A DNA stretch of 64,000 nucleotides. Source: Moringa oleifera (taxonomy: Eukaryota > Streptophyta > Magnoliopsida > Brassicales > Moringaceae). Positions 1-12,014 of the stretch are shown here, in pieces. The DNA lies in contig JAJFZO010000579.1 in assembly GCA_021397835.1 (NCBI GenBank), forward strand, positions 325,001-389,000. Direction: 5' to 3'. The notes below the pieces were generated by a model. That model saw nothing but the letters and a program-made list of their open reading frames with translations, did no database searches and was not told the origin of the DNA. Within the stretch, counting starts at the first letter, position 1; the number at the start of each line of letters is the position of its first letter. A program made the translations under genes and the position numbers.

Positions 1-1760
1 TATATGCTTTCGTAATTTCCAATCCAGATTTTACTACTTGTGGTTGTACCTATGTTTCCAAAAGAATTAAAGAATAATCTGAGCAAAGAGCTACCAAATT
101 GAGTAATCTCGTTTTCAAATTTTTTATTTTTTTTTAAAACATTCTCCATTTGGTATGCCTCTTTATAGGAGCTCTGTAACCCAGTGGTCTAATCTCTTTC
201 CTTTCTTTAATGTAAACTGATGTCCTTGCATATGCGCATCGATCAAGCCACATTCTTCCATAACCTTTTTAAAACCTCAGATTAACCAGTCCGGCTAGGA
301 AAGCCTACCTAATTTCTTGCTTGGATGCAATATATTATTGAAATCTCTCACACACATCCATGCTAGGCTAGATGCTCCATGCAAAATTCTTAAAAGCCTT
401 TATGACTCCTTTCGCTTGGCACATTATGGGAACCATAAAAAGCCGTTAGCCTCCAACCTACGCTCTAGCCTGCAAAGATCTCCGCATTAATATGATTTTG
501 GGGGAAGTTAAAAATGTTGCAATGCTTCTTTCTTTTTCAAAAAAGTTTCCAAATCCCCGCCATTACACTCCCTATAAACTCCAAATACTGCTTCAAAACC
601 CAACTATCCTCTTATTCTTTTAATCTTCCTTTGGTCCGCCCATGTCTCGATCAAAATCATCCCCTCTAGTCTTTTTGATTCGCTAGCTTCCATGCTAGTA
701 AAGGGTTGTCAATTCCTCGATAGATCCAGCATAGGATTTTCATGGCACTCGATAGACCTAGTCTCCGAGTTACATCGATGATAAATATAAGGAATCATCC
801 TCTGTTGATGGTCTTTCCGCTGCGTTGACCTCCAGACATGCAATTATAGGTAGTATATTTAATGCATGACCAAGTGTTCGTAAATCAAATCTTCTTTGTT
901 TTCAGTCATCACTTAATTCAAGCTCAAAATGATCTACTACCAATTCAATTTGGTTAAAGACAGAACCCCAGCCCAAACCAACTTGCAGGCCCATTCCACT
1001 AACTTCACTCTGATTGCTGTGTGATCCAAGTCTTCTTTCGTCATATTTGAGTGAAGCCATAATTAACGAATCATTTCCTTTCAGTGATCTCCCTTGAGTT
1101 TTCGATATTGTATCCTCCATCATTAAGGTTAAATCCCATAGATTTGCCTCTGATTGAGCTTCTTGTTCCTTTGTAATCAGAGATTATCCAAAAATCATTC
1201 CCAAGCCATCGTTCTCCCTCATTTCCAATAATCCTCCCAACCGAAGTTCTAAGCCATACACCCTAGGCTTTTGTTATTTTATCTCCATTGTTCAAAAAGA
1301 GCTTCCCACAATAACTATTTGTGTAACCAAGACATCCATATAGGAAACAAAACGTATCTTATTTGAAACAAATCAAAACCAAGGTGACTGTTGAATCTTT
1401 TTTCATCGTTTCAACGATAAGCTAATATTAACAAAAATCTATATTCTCATGTAACTCCTCCATATCTCTAAATTATTATTCACATCATAGTTAATATATG
1501 ATCCAATGAAATTCTTCAGTTGTCTATCCACATTGACGGACATGAAACCTACTAGTAGATCATGTAATTGGATCCAAAAATTCACATAAATAAGAGAAAC
1601 TCTAGCTAGCACTTCTCCTAATTGCAGATGATAGAGAACCAACATATTAGACAACCACAGGCCGCCCTCTAAAATTTTCCTCGTATTCACGTCGTGGAAG
1701 AATTGAAAAAGAAATAGCTAAGGTAAAAAAAGAAGTTCCTCTTCCTCCTTCATCGAGATA
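1..1760 (-). mobile_element. Decayed plant LINE (ORF1 plus start of endonuclease ORF2)
   Basis: Reading the minus strand from about 1760 down gives a broken ORF1 of the plant LINE gag type (DUF4283 plus zinc knuckle). Residues FWIQLHDLLVGFM lie near 1590-1540 and the block end WRSYMRI near 1455, followed by a decayed zinc-knuckle region to about 1100. From about 760 down comes the start of an APE-type endonuclease, with MKILCW-type residues, then near 450 WRLTAFYG and, further on, relics of the GDFNE and ECGLID-type blocks. Stops and frameshifts are frequent, so the copy is dead. It runs off the window at base 1. Family assignment rests on the order of conserved blocks in several frames. Confidence 0.75.
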
Positions 1761-1970
1761 GATAATTATGCTAAACGCTAATCTATTTTGCATTATTCAA
1801 AAAACATAAACACTCTTGAAAAAACCACACTTTCATTGGGGAGAAAAAATCTACAACTCAAGAAACTTGCAACATCATTCAAAAAGCACACTGATTTAAT
1901 GATAAATTTAAGCTACGAAAGTGCATTGATTTAATTTTATCTCTTTCAAGTGATTGTTTGCATATTGAAA

Positions 1971-2316
1971 TGTGTGATTAATATAGCTTTTTAACTTTTT
2001 AGAAATCAAAGATTTTGTAAAAATTTATTAACTAAACAAAATAACAAATCAATATGAACTTTTAAAATAAACATAATTAAGAAAGTTAAAAAAATAATAT
2101 CACTGTATCAAAACTTCAACAAGTTGCTTTGTTTATTTGAAGTGTGATTAATTCAACTCTTATAATCTTTTAAAAATCAAAGATTTTGTAAAATTTATTA
2201 ACTAAACAAAATAACAAATCAATATGAATTTTTAAAATAAACATAATTAAGAAAGTTTAAAAAATAATATTATAGCATGAAAACTTTAAAAAATTGCGTT
2301 GTTTATTTGAAATATT
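1971..2316. repeat. Two tandem copies of a ~170-bp AT-rich unit
   Basis: The stretch beginning with GTGTGATTAA at 1972 recurs at 2142, and both copies run through an ATCAAAGATTTTGTAAA block, AAATAACAAATCAATATGAA and TTGTTTATTTGAA. The copies differ by scattered substitutions and small indels. No coding content is visible. Confidence 0.85.
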
Positions 2317-3357
2317 AAAGTGGCATCCTACCAAAATAATATCATCCAACATAAACCAAGGATAAACTATACACCCAACCAACAATACTTGATATGTTTA
2401 GGCAGCCCAGAGTTGTATTAAGCTTGCACAAAAGTGAGTTTCCAAGCTTCTCAAAATCAAGTGAGTGTTCCGTGTAGACCAATTTCTATAGATCACCATT
2501 TCAGAAAGCATTACTTACATTAATCTGCCTAATTTCCTAGGTGTAAGCTAGTGCAATCATAAGCATTATTGTTGTTGGTGTAACCACCAGATTGAATGTC
2601 TAAAATAAAGTCAAATCCTTCTCATTTACAACAACCTTTAGCACCTAATCTTACCATTTACCTCAAAGCCATAGGGTTCTTCGCTTTACAACCCACCAAT
2701 TTTCTATCAAATGGGGCTGAAACAAATCCCAAATGTTGATGAAAGCTTTGTATTCTCCTGCAATTGCCTTAGAACGAGGTATTGACAATTATTTTTCAAC
2801 TGGAAATGACAACCTTCCCCCCTCAGAACTCACTAATTACAATGAGATATTGGCAGTTTTTTCACCATATGATGTATCTACAGCAGTGTAATTGGAGGAT
2901 TCATAACATTATGAAGAGTATGATATGAAACAGAAAATAATAGGGCAGCAGAGAACTTTAATGCAAGTGTAACACTGTCAAAGTCATTAGTGCATGGTTA
3001 GGAATCAAAACTGAGAAAGTTGGCAAAGAAGAAAGTAACAAACTGCTCCCCAATTATCTACATGCTTACACAATAAGATATTCATGGCAACTTCCAGATG
3101 TGCAAATGACTAAAGCTCCGGGTGAAAGGAAGCTATTTCATACTAAGCATCTGGTGACAACTATTATATACATTACTACACTAGCAGCTCTGTAACCTCA
3201 CAAATCACATCACTGTCACCTGTTATATACAGTTATGTGAAATCGATGTAATTGCCTTTTAAATTCACTATAAGGGATTCATTTAGTTTTCCCCCTCCAT
3301 TCTTATCGATGCTACCAAAATTCCACTACCAAAAAGGTAGGAAGTGTACATGATGAG
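2317..3357. other. Intergenic and 3' flank of the RING-H2 gene
   Basis: No coding sequence is evident here. The part nearest 3357 must hold the 3' untranslated region of the minus-strand RING-H2 gene, but I could not place its polyadenylation site. Confidence 0.6.
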
Positions 3358-6300
3358 TTACTTCTCACCCATGGCACAGGGAATGCAAGGAGGATTACTA
3401 ACTTGATCTTCAGGAGTAATACGTTGCAAGCAGTACCAGTGAAAGCAGTGACCACATGCCAAAACAGCAACTTCTGGGGAAACAGTTGGCAGAATAAAAG
3501 GGCCTTCAGGTGCATATGAAAGATCTCTCTTGCACAAAAAACACTTATGTCCACTTAGTTGTGGAGGCTTTTCTGAACCTGCGAAGAGAATTTTCATTGT
3601 GTCATTGCTCTCTTACAGTAACTGTCAATAGCATCATTATCATGAGAGCACTTAAAAGGTTTTCTGCTGCTATCTACCCATAACTATGCTTGCAGGGGAA
3701 ATATGCCAGTTCCAAACCAAGCTATGCCAGTTATTGGCCTACCCACTAGGGCAACCTCCAAGGAAACTGAGAACATGGGACACATCAAATCTTCTGACCA
3801 TGATGATGAAGCCATCAAGGAAATACAATAGGACTAAAACAAATATAAAAACCACATAATAACATGACAGCGCTCACTCAGACTAGATTAAGTATATGCC
3901 CCTGCTTTTATCTCATACATCCAATGGAATTAGTGTAGAAACTATGCCGTTATTCTCCAAGTATGTTTGCATGATATGGTACATAAAGTAAATGAAAATT
4001 TTTAAATGTTTAACATTTTCAAAAATAAATGATCTGTTCATGAAATCTTTGAAAGAAATGAAGAAAAATGCCACACATAGTGCAGAGTCCCAATCTAGTG
4101 GTATGTCTATAGCACTATGAACATCATGCTATCTCACTCTGTAGATAAAGGTGCCGTACGACAAGGTAATACCTGAAATTTCCAAAAGAATAATGATGAC
4201 ATACCATAATAGAATATGTTGTACATTGACTGTGGGTAATTGCCTATCGAAAAAGGAGAATCTTTCTAACAAGAAGAATACCTTGCCATTTTATATGGAG
4301 GGATGAAGCCATCTTCACAAATGTTGTGCGAGGAGCAGGACATGCTAGGGTTGGGAGATGACGAGACTGAGTTAAGCACGGGAGAGAAGTTGTGTTACCA
4401 ATTGTGAAACAAGGAGAAGAAGGAATTGTGGTTGGGAGAGAAGCAGTTTGAGCTAGGAGTGGAGAAGGAGAAGCAACCAGAGTCACAGGTGCAGGAGTAG
4501 TTGTCTGCACTGATGGTCGGAACGAGGAGGAAGTCTCCAGCGAAGTTTTGACAGAAGTAGGGGTTAGAGATGTAACAGAAGCCACAGCTTGATCAACATA
4601 AGGTTCTATTCTTCTATTCTTTTTGCACTGAACCTGGGAAGTAGCTGGAGGGGACTGGGATAGAGTCCTCTTACTCCTCCTATGAGATGTTTCAGCAAGA
4701 ACATTAGAACCCTGAGCAAGTCCACTCCCCTTTGAAACTGGTATTACTTGACCTGTAGATTGTTGAACTTGGCACTATAAGTGCAAGACAATATGCAACA
4801 GAACTACATTTGTCTGCTATTATGGTGCTTGATGTCAATTACCAGATGTATAAAGCACAAGGTCGTTGGAAGGCCTGGCTCGTGATTGACTGACATTACC
4901 TGCATGTAATCATATAGAGATGTTACAATCGCAAACCAACCAATAAATAAAATTGTCTTGATTGTTGTCTAGAGCCAGCAAAAACAGTTTAACGGATCAA
5001 ACTCAAGACAAACTATGGGTATTATACATATTTTTAACATTAAAATCCAAGTATTTGTGTAAATAAAAGAAGTAAAGTTCAGTTGGTACCGTCACCGTTG
5101 TGTTAGTTTAACCCATGACAATTCTGTTTCTATTACAAAATTAGTTGGAAATAACATTGTTCCAGACTCAATTCCAGCAGGTGCTTAGTACAGCTTCTAT
5201 TGTCTCTCCACAATGTCAACCTCACAGCCTTCTGACTTATGAAAGGTTGACTCTTTTTGGTTTCAAATGAATATTAAAGCCTATTTCTCTTTCCTTTGTC
5301 CATTCTGACAAAGATAGTTATATCTGATCTTCTGGTGGTTGTTTGGATAACACAGTCAACTAAATCCAGCGATGTTATGTTCATTAGGTTCATGTACTAG
5401 CTAGTTGCATCCCAATTTTCTCCGGCGATGTACTACCTTCAGCAACTCGAGCAGCCCTGCCCTCAATGAATGGAAAAGAGTGACCTGCAGAGAATATTCA
5501 CGCATATTTTACGCAGATAGGAAGCTATAAAAAAGAAAACATTAATATTTTTTTTATAAAAAATCAGTAATCTAAATGTTAATAAATATTTAGAAATAAG
5601 TGGGTGCATGGCATGCATTTTCACCAACTTAGACATTTCAGGACAAGGGAACAAAAAATTCTCTAGGAAAAGCAAAAACACTCTTCCTGGGACAACATAT
5701 GGTAAATAACTATTCACCGATGATTTGCTAAGGACAAAACTGATCCTGCTGTGACTTGTCTATTGAAATAATGAAGACAGACAGATGAAATTGACTTCAG
5801 AAAATTCTAGTTAGTAAACAACAAACTGATTGCTACACAAATACTTCAGAGCAGGGACAGACGACGAATAATTTTGATCAACTTAACAAGAGGACAGATG
5901 ATTTAACCAAGGCAGTCTGAATGAAAGCCAAGAATATCTAGAACTCATATGCATGACCTAAGTAGTCAAATCTGGTCTTACTGAGAGAAGCTTCGACAAT
6001 CAATTTTATACAACAAGAAAAAATTACCATATTTGTTTGGCAAAACAGTCATGAGAATGAATAATGGTATATTTGCTTGCAAAGAATTTATTAGATCTAT
6101 TGTCAGAGAGACATCATTATGTAAAATTAGAATTCAGATCCTAAGTTCCAAACCATTTATCCAACAAAGGTCCTTGTTACCAAAACCAAAAACATGACAG
6201 ATATGAAGTTTAAAAGTAATATTCAAAACCAGATGTAGAAGTTCTTTCTTCTATTATGGAAAAAGATCTCCAAAAAAAATAATTTTTGGACCAGGAAATA

Positions 6301-9116
6301 TTTCATGGACAACTTCTATGAGGTTAGTTGAACCTTTAAATCACTTGAAATTTATAGAAATTGACAGTCCAAATAGCTGGAAATTTATTACAAAAAGCAT
6401 GTTCAGAAATAAGATTGAAGGAACTTTTTAACATATATAGAAGGACCATATAGTTAAGTGTTATTCTCAATTAGCTCTTATTTTGCAATGAGTGGTGGTA
6501 AAATGCATATAGACTAGCACTTACAGTTTTGTCGGAATTTAAAAATTTTTTCAAACATATAAATGTTCTTCAACCAACGAAATACAAAACATGGATGTGT
6601 CACTGTTAATGCTACTTATTCAAGATGTTCAAAGTCAAATCCGCATGGATTAAAAATCTTGCATGGCTAAGCAACAAGCTCATTTAGTTTTTTTTTTTTT
6701 TAAAAAAAGGACTCGGTGAGATAACCAAATTACTATATTTCCAGCTAAAGATATAATGAATAAAAGAGCAAGTACATTCTGATTTCAAATATAAAACCAG
6801 TGGGCAGAGCTAGCAAGATATGAGGATGGGTGTCTTACTAGCTGCTTGAAGATCTATATTCTCCGGAAAGAGACCACCTTCAGTAGTTTGAATAGCACTA
6901 CTATTGCAAGCTGGAGATTCTTGTCCTGCAGCTTTTTTTAAAAAATAAATAAATAAAAGAAAAGACATCATTTCCAAGAGGAAGTGGTCATCAATGAACA
7001 TTCACCTTTAAAGATTTAATACTAGGCTAATGCTAGGTTTTAATATAAATATAGAAGTTCTATACTTTTTCTTTCTTTCTTCTTTTTGATAAGTTAAAAA
7101 GAAACGGAGACTGACAACAATCCTCCACTGCTCCTGGAAATAGCAGGGAGCCTGGCAACTAGCAATTACACTCTGGTTGCACAGTCAGTTCATCCACCAG
7201 TCTCCTTAGAACTCAAGGACAAAAGTACAAGCCTATAGAACATATCTTTTTCTTCTTTTTTTTTCTTTTTATAATCGAGGTATCCAGTTTGAGAAATCCA
7301 ACCAGTAGATTGGGACCCGTCCAAAGCTAACAACCAAAACAGCCTCTAGTGATCATAAGGGGATTCAAACCCTGATCTTACCTACAAGTTGATGCTTGCT
7401 TACCAGCAAACCTATAACATATCTTGTTGAAGCAAGGAGGATCTGATACATAGAAGTAGTAGTACATGTATGCTCTCACGCTCTAGTGTCATTGCTGTAT
7501 ATCCCTTAAGTGGACTAGGTTTATATGTTTCATATCTCCACAAGTAACATAATAACTCTTTGAAAGATAATCACAAAAAACAATTTATACAGTACCAGAT
7601 TCTTACGGTCCCTGTCATCCCCCCACCCCCCCCCGGCAACCAAAAAAAAAGCAAAAGCTTTATTATCATTGATACAGACAGAGTATTATTTAAAAAAAAG
7701 ATTGATAAGTTATATAGCCACTTTTACTTTTTGACAGAGAAACATGGAAAGGAAAATCATAAAATTTAATAACAATTAAACTTTCACGAAATCCAATATT
7801 TAACAAGCTTCTAACAGTAAGGATAAGACCAGAACTTCAGATATTCTAAAAAATTCTCCCAATTATTGTAAATTAAAAGCAGTCAGACAAAGCACTAAGA
7901 TGTTACATAACTCACCTAACTGATCCCACTTGAAGGTACTTCTTGTCACTCCATGAAAAGGAGAAACCACGAAGGCTGGAAGCCTGCTGCTAGATTTCTG
8001 TAGTTGCCCAGATGCCAGTTTAGTTGTACTACTACTAGTCACACAAGGAGCAATTCTTTGCCGCCCAGAATCCCCCCATTCAGCCTGGCAGCTATTCAGT
8101 GGTACTGAAGATACACCAGGAAAATCCTGAAGACATTTACTAGGATCTGCGTTAGCAGACATTGGACCATTGTTGCCTTCACGGCTAGTGTTCCAGTTGT
8201 TTGGCATAAGAAAACAACTGTGTTTATCCCTTTGTGATGTTGATAACGTATTCGATGAACTTGAACTAAACCGCATGCTAGTACCACCTAGTGTTCCAAC
8301 ATTTCCATCATACAAGGACCAAGTGGCTACATTGTCTGCTACACTAGAAATTTCACCTACATTCTGCACCTGAGTCAATAATCCACTCATTTTCCGTGCT
8401 AAATCAGCAAATCCATCTGCACTGTTTTTAAAGCTAGAAAAACCAGTGGTAATTTTAGAACCAGGATTCAGGTAACTTCCATCAGCTTTTTGACCATAGT
8501 AAGCACTTAATTGAGGACCGATATTCCTCCCAGTTGTACAAGTGGTATCTTTTCTGAATACATTACATTCTGATGTAACCTCTGCAGTGCTACCAATTCC
8601 AAGGGTCAGAAAACTGCCATCAAGCTTTTCAAGATTACAAGATCGAATTGCACTGGTGTTGTTGTCCCTAGCTTCCATCTCTTGTGTGGTGTTTCTAGGT
8701 GACTGAGGCATACCAATGGTACTAGCATTTGCTTCCCTAGCTTGCCTGTGCATTTGTAAGCTCCCAACAGGCGCCAGATCCAGGTGAATTTCATTAACAC
8801 TCCTCCCCAGATATGGCGACTGGGACAGCAACCCAGGAAGGGAGGGCACATTACCCATCCTAGAAAAGGTGTCACTCGTCAAATCAATTGTGGCCAGCTG
8901 TGTATGTCCAAAATGCAACGGAGCATGTGATAGAACAGGAATGAGAGAAGGCATATTTGGGGGCATATCACTTGCTCCAGCATCCATAGTAAAGTCAGCC
9001 ATTCCAGCACCCTGAGCAGCTCCATTATTCATAAAATGGAATCCAGGTTCTTCAGCTTTTCGGGGTGGAGTAGAAGGAGGTATCTTATCTCCATGCTTCC
9101 AATTTTCACTAGCCAT
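3358..9116 (-). CDS. RING-H2 zinc-finger protein, probable E3 ubiquitin ligase
   Basis: Six coding exons on the minus strand: 9116-7916, 6925-6839, 5484-5437, 4899-4843, 4752-4282 and 3578-3358. They join in frame to 2085 nt, 694 residues plus stop. The first 620 residues are low-complexity and rich in Ser, Asn, Pro and Gly with no domain I recognise. The last 60 hold a RING of C3H2C3 order: Cys634, Cys637, Cys663, His665, His668, Cys671, Cys686, Cys689, ending CIPCAMGEK. RING-H2 fingers normally recruit ubiquitin-conjugating enzymes, so a ubiquitin ligase is inferred; the substrate is unknown. The start is the first ATG after a likely 5' UTR intron (donor near 9983). All five coding introns are phase 1. 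The exon 4752-4282 acceptor was chosen because a nearby upstream AG leads to a stop. Confidence 0.86.
7232..7425 (-). mobile_element. SINE-like tRNA-derived insertion with target-site duplications
   Basis: A block of about 160 bp lies in the first coding intron of the RING-H2 gene. On the minus strand it opens with tRNA-like sequence: an A-box-like GCTGGTAAGCAAGC at 7407-7394 and a B-box-like GGGTTTGAATCCCC near 7373-7360. It ends in an A-rich tail at about 7265-7249. The flanks match: CCTATAACATATCTT at 7411-7425 and CCTATAGAACATATCTT at 7232-7248, as expected of a target-site duplication that has since changed by two bases. The 5' end of the tRNA part looks shortened. I cannot name the family. 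Confidence 0.62.
7619..7648. repeat. C-tract followed by CAACC and an A-run
   Basis: C6-A-C9, then GGCAACC and nine A residues, inside the first coding intron of the RING-H2 gene. It belongs to a recurring C-tract/A-run pattern in this window. Confidence 0.9.
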
Positions 9117-9317
9117 TCTATGATCAGTTTTGGATTCAAGTTAAAGAAAAGTAGCATAACATACTAACCTGAAGTTCACAGACAAAAATAAACCAAACAA
9201 AATTAAGAAAATTTTGTCAATAAGATTGGTGTGAAAACTTTGAAGAAAGAAAAGTACCTAACAATATCAACAGCAAAACTCCAAAGAAAGATGCTACCCA
9301 AAGTAGACTTTCCCACA

Positions 9318-9321
9318 TAAA

Positions 9322-9350
<29 letters not shown>
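9318..9350. repeat. (AAT)n microsatellite
   Basis: About ten AAT units in the 5' UTR intron of the RING-H2 gene, read directly from the sequence. Confidence 0.95.
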
Positions 9351-9354
<4 letters not shown>

Positions 9355-9983
9355 CAAGAAATCAAGCTATTTAATGCTACAAGAACTGATAATCAACTTG
9401 TGGCGGTTCTTCCTGCATTCACTCACCTAAACAGGCAGAATTCAATCCTGGATACAGGATTTTAAAGCATTAGACCCATGAAAAAACCCCATTTCATTGG
9501 TTTAGATAAATAAGCTATGACAACCAGCAAATATCACAAAATTCCAAGAAATTACATGTTTCATACATCTTCTAATTGAGGAAAAACGAGAATGAAACAC
9601 TAATACTGAAACATTAATACAGCTAAGCCCAATCCAAACCCCAAAAGACCCATCCAGAACAAAACCCAATCTTTGTTACTAAAACACCTACAAAGAAACA
9701 TCAATCCAGTAGCAAACCAACAAGAGGAAAAAAAAAAGTTGAATAAAAACTTGTTTGTAAACAAATGAAAATAACACAAAAGAGTCGAAAGCCAGATACC
9801 TAACTTTAAAAAAAAAAACAAAGGAATTTATTGACCAACAGAGAGTGAAGGAACGTGAGTCCAAAGACAATGAAATAAAACGAACAAGTGTTGAAAGAAT
9901 CCCGAAAATCAATGAAAATTTATCAATAAATTGATTCGGGTGAAATCACAAGCATAGAGATGTGAAACTCAAGCGACTCTTAC

Positions 9984-10145
9984 CAGTTACCAGTGAAGGC
10001 TTGAGAGTGAGAGAGGTGTGCGCATCAGAGAGAGAAAGAGAGCATGTGTGCGTGACTTTTGGATGTTTTGGCGCTTTGGGCTCTTTCTTTAGTTTTTAAA
10101 GGGTTCGGTGTGGGGCCCAGCTGGCTTCCACTCAAATGTCACGTG
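9984..10145 (-). promoter_or_regulatory. 5' UTR exon and promoter elements of the RING-H2 gene
   Basis: A GA-rich stretch (10002-10045) ends in a good donor, CTG|GTAAGAG, at 9984/9983, consistent with a 5' UTR exon. Upstream lie GGGCCCA at 10113-10119, the plant site-II/TCP-like element common in housekeeping promoters, and a palindromic G-box CACGTG at 10140-10145. The elements are seen; their use is inferred. No clear TATA box. Confidence 0.5.
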
Positions 10146-10479
10146 AGCTTCGAGATGATTTGGCTTCGCCACCTAAGAAGCAGAGTGGCGTTTTAGGAGT
10201 TTGATGCAGTTCAGAGGGTACCCATGGGATTTGATTCTAATACGTGGCGTTATCGACGCGTGCACTGAACCCCTAGCAGTCGACTCTCCCGTGGCTATGT
10301 ATTTTTTCCCGCCTCGAGTTCGGCTCAGTTTCGTGAATGTTATAACCAGCTCGCCTCCAGTAGGTCATCAGCTACGGCTTGGCTCATTGTTCACGACTGA
10401 GCCACCCTTCAATTTTTTTTTTTCTTTTTCATTTTTCAGAAAAAGCTCCATTCCGTTCGCTTTCATTGAAAACTAGAGC

Positions 10480-11620
10480 AACAGCCTAAATTGTCAAATA
10501 AATAAAATCTAAAGTTAGAAGGTTAAAATAATTTTAATTTTTTTATTAGTATGGATTCTTCAATACAAAAAATATATTAATTATTTATAAATTGGTTTTC
10601 TTATCTCATTGCATGATAATAAAAGAAATCTTAAGACTATGTATTTTTTATTATCAATTAAAATTTTCTCCATAAATCTATTAGGTTTTTTTTAGAACAA
10701 TAATCCATCTAAATATAAAGTATATTTACTTATAAACAATCAAAATAAATAAAAATTTAAATCGATAGAAATTAAAATAAAAATCAAATTTTTTTAAATT
10801 TTTTTAAAAAATTAAAATTATTGTGAATTTTATTCGTATAATTATTTTAAATTCATAATCAAAATAAACCATTGTAAATTTATTTGTATATTTTTAAATA
10901 AATTTATCTATTTAATTTAAAAATAATATTACATTATAATAATTTTTATTATTTTAAGAAAACATAGACAAATGTTGCTTAGATTATTTTTTAGAAAATT
11001 TTAGAAAATAAAAAAAATAAATATTAGTTTTTTAATCCAAACAAGTAATAAATTTTTTAAAAGATATAAATAATAAAATTTTAAATCATTTGAATATATA
11101 TTATGATTTATCAATAAAATAAATTTTAATTCATACACATAAAATATTTTTATTTTATTTATAAATTTGAAATTAAATTTAGAACATCAATCTCATGCAA
11201 GTTTATCATTGTAATCTTTGATTTTTATAAATCACATGAGATTCACATAATTTTATGATAAAAATCGATTCAATAATTTTAATTTTAAAAAAATTAATAA
11301 TAAATTCAAAAAAAACAACATTGACCTTATAATTAAAACCTTATAAGTTTTTTGATGATAAATGATTTGATTAGACTTTTAAATTTTGATCATAATTTTT
11401 GACAGAAATAAATAAAAAATTAAAATATAATTTCAAAAAATTGAATTGAAATCGAGATAAAAATAAACATTTTTATTAAAAAAGCCAATATATAATATCG
11501 TAAAAATAGGATTTAAATTTTTTAATTGTATTTTCTAAAAATTATGATATTGAAAATTTTTCAAATGATTTCTATTGTCTATGAGAAGGATAAATAAGTT
11601 CTAATTTTTAGAGTTTCACA
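10480..11620. other. AT-rich intergenic spacer between divergent genes
   Basis: More than 1 kb of strongly AT-rich sequence with no supported gene, separating the RING-H2 promoter (leftward) from the CWC22 promoter (rightward). Confidence 0.7.
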
Positions 11621-11639
11621 ATGGGCTAAGGCTACCGCC

Positions 11640-11860
11640 ACAAAGGATACCCGAAGTTCTCTCTGCAGCGAACGCCGTCCATAAGCTTAAACAGGCAATT
11701 AGATTTCCTAAAGGAAAGGGAAGAGGGTTTTATATTGTGAAGGAACAGCGAAGCAAGAGAGAAGCCGAGAACGCTCACTACAACTCCTGGTACGTTAAGG
11801 ACCCCTCCATGGAATTGCTTTCTTTTTTTCTTTGAAAAGAAGTGCTTGATCTAGGGTTTT
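11640..11860 (+). promoter_or_regulatory. CWC22 leader: 5' UTR exon and telobox-like motif
   Basis: A probable 5' UTR exon ends at the donor CTG|GTACGT (11789/11790), with the acceptor GATAG just before the ATG at 12015. Within the leader intron CTAGGGTTTTT at 11851-11861 is the reverse of an AAACCCTA telobox, common in first introns and leaders of plant translation- and splicing-related genes. The transcription start is not visible. Confidence 0.45.
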
Positions 11861-12014
11861 TCTCCCGCTCTAAGTTCGCTCTATATTTAGTTGATTTCAA
11901 TTGAGGGATTTTTTCGACAGCTTAGCACTTACAGATTTTCTATTGTGGAAAGGATTATCATCCCCATTTTAAAATTTTGGGGGTTTCTATTTTGTTTGCT
12001 TGGGATCGATAGAG

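Noticed and set aside
12000..12014. Start of CWC22 at an in-frame TTG (12000)
   Set aside because: TTG is not a normal plant start; the ATG at 12015 has a standard context and follows a likely splice acceptor.
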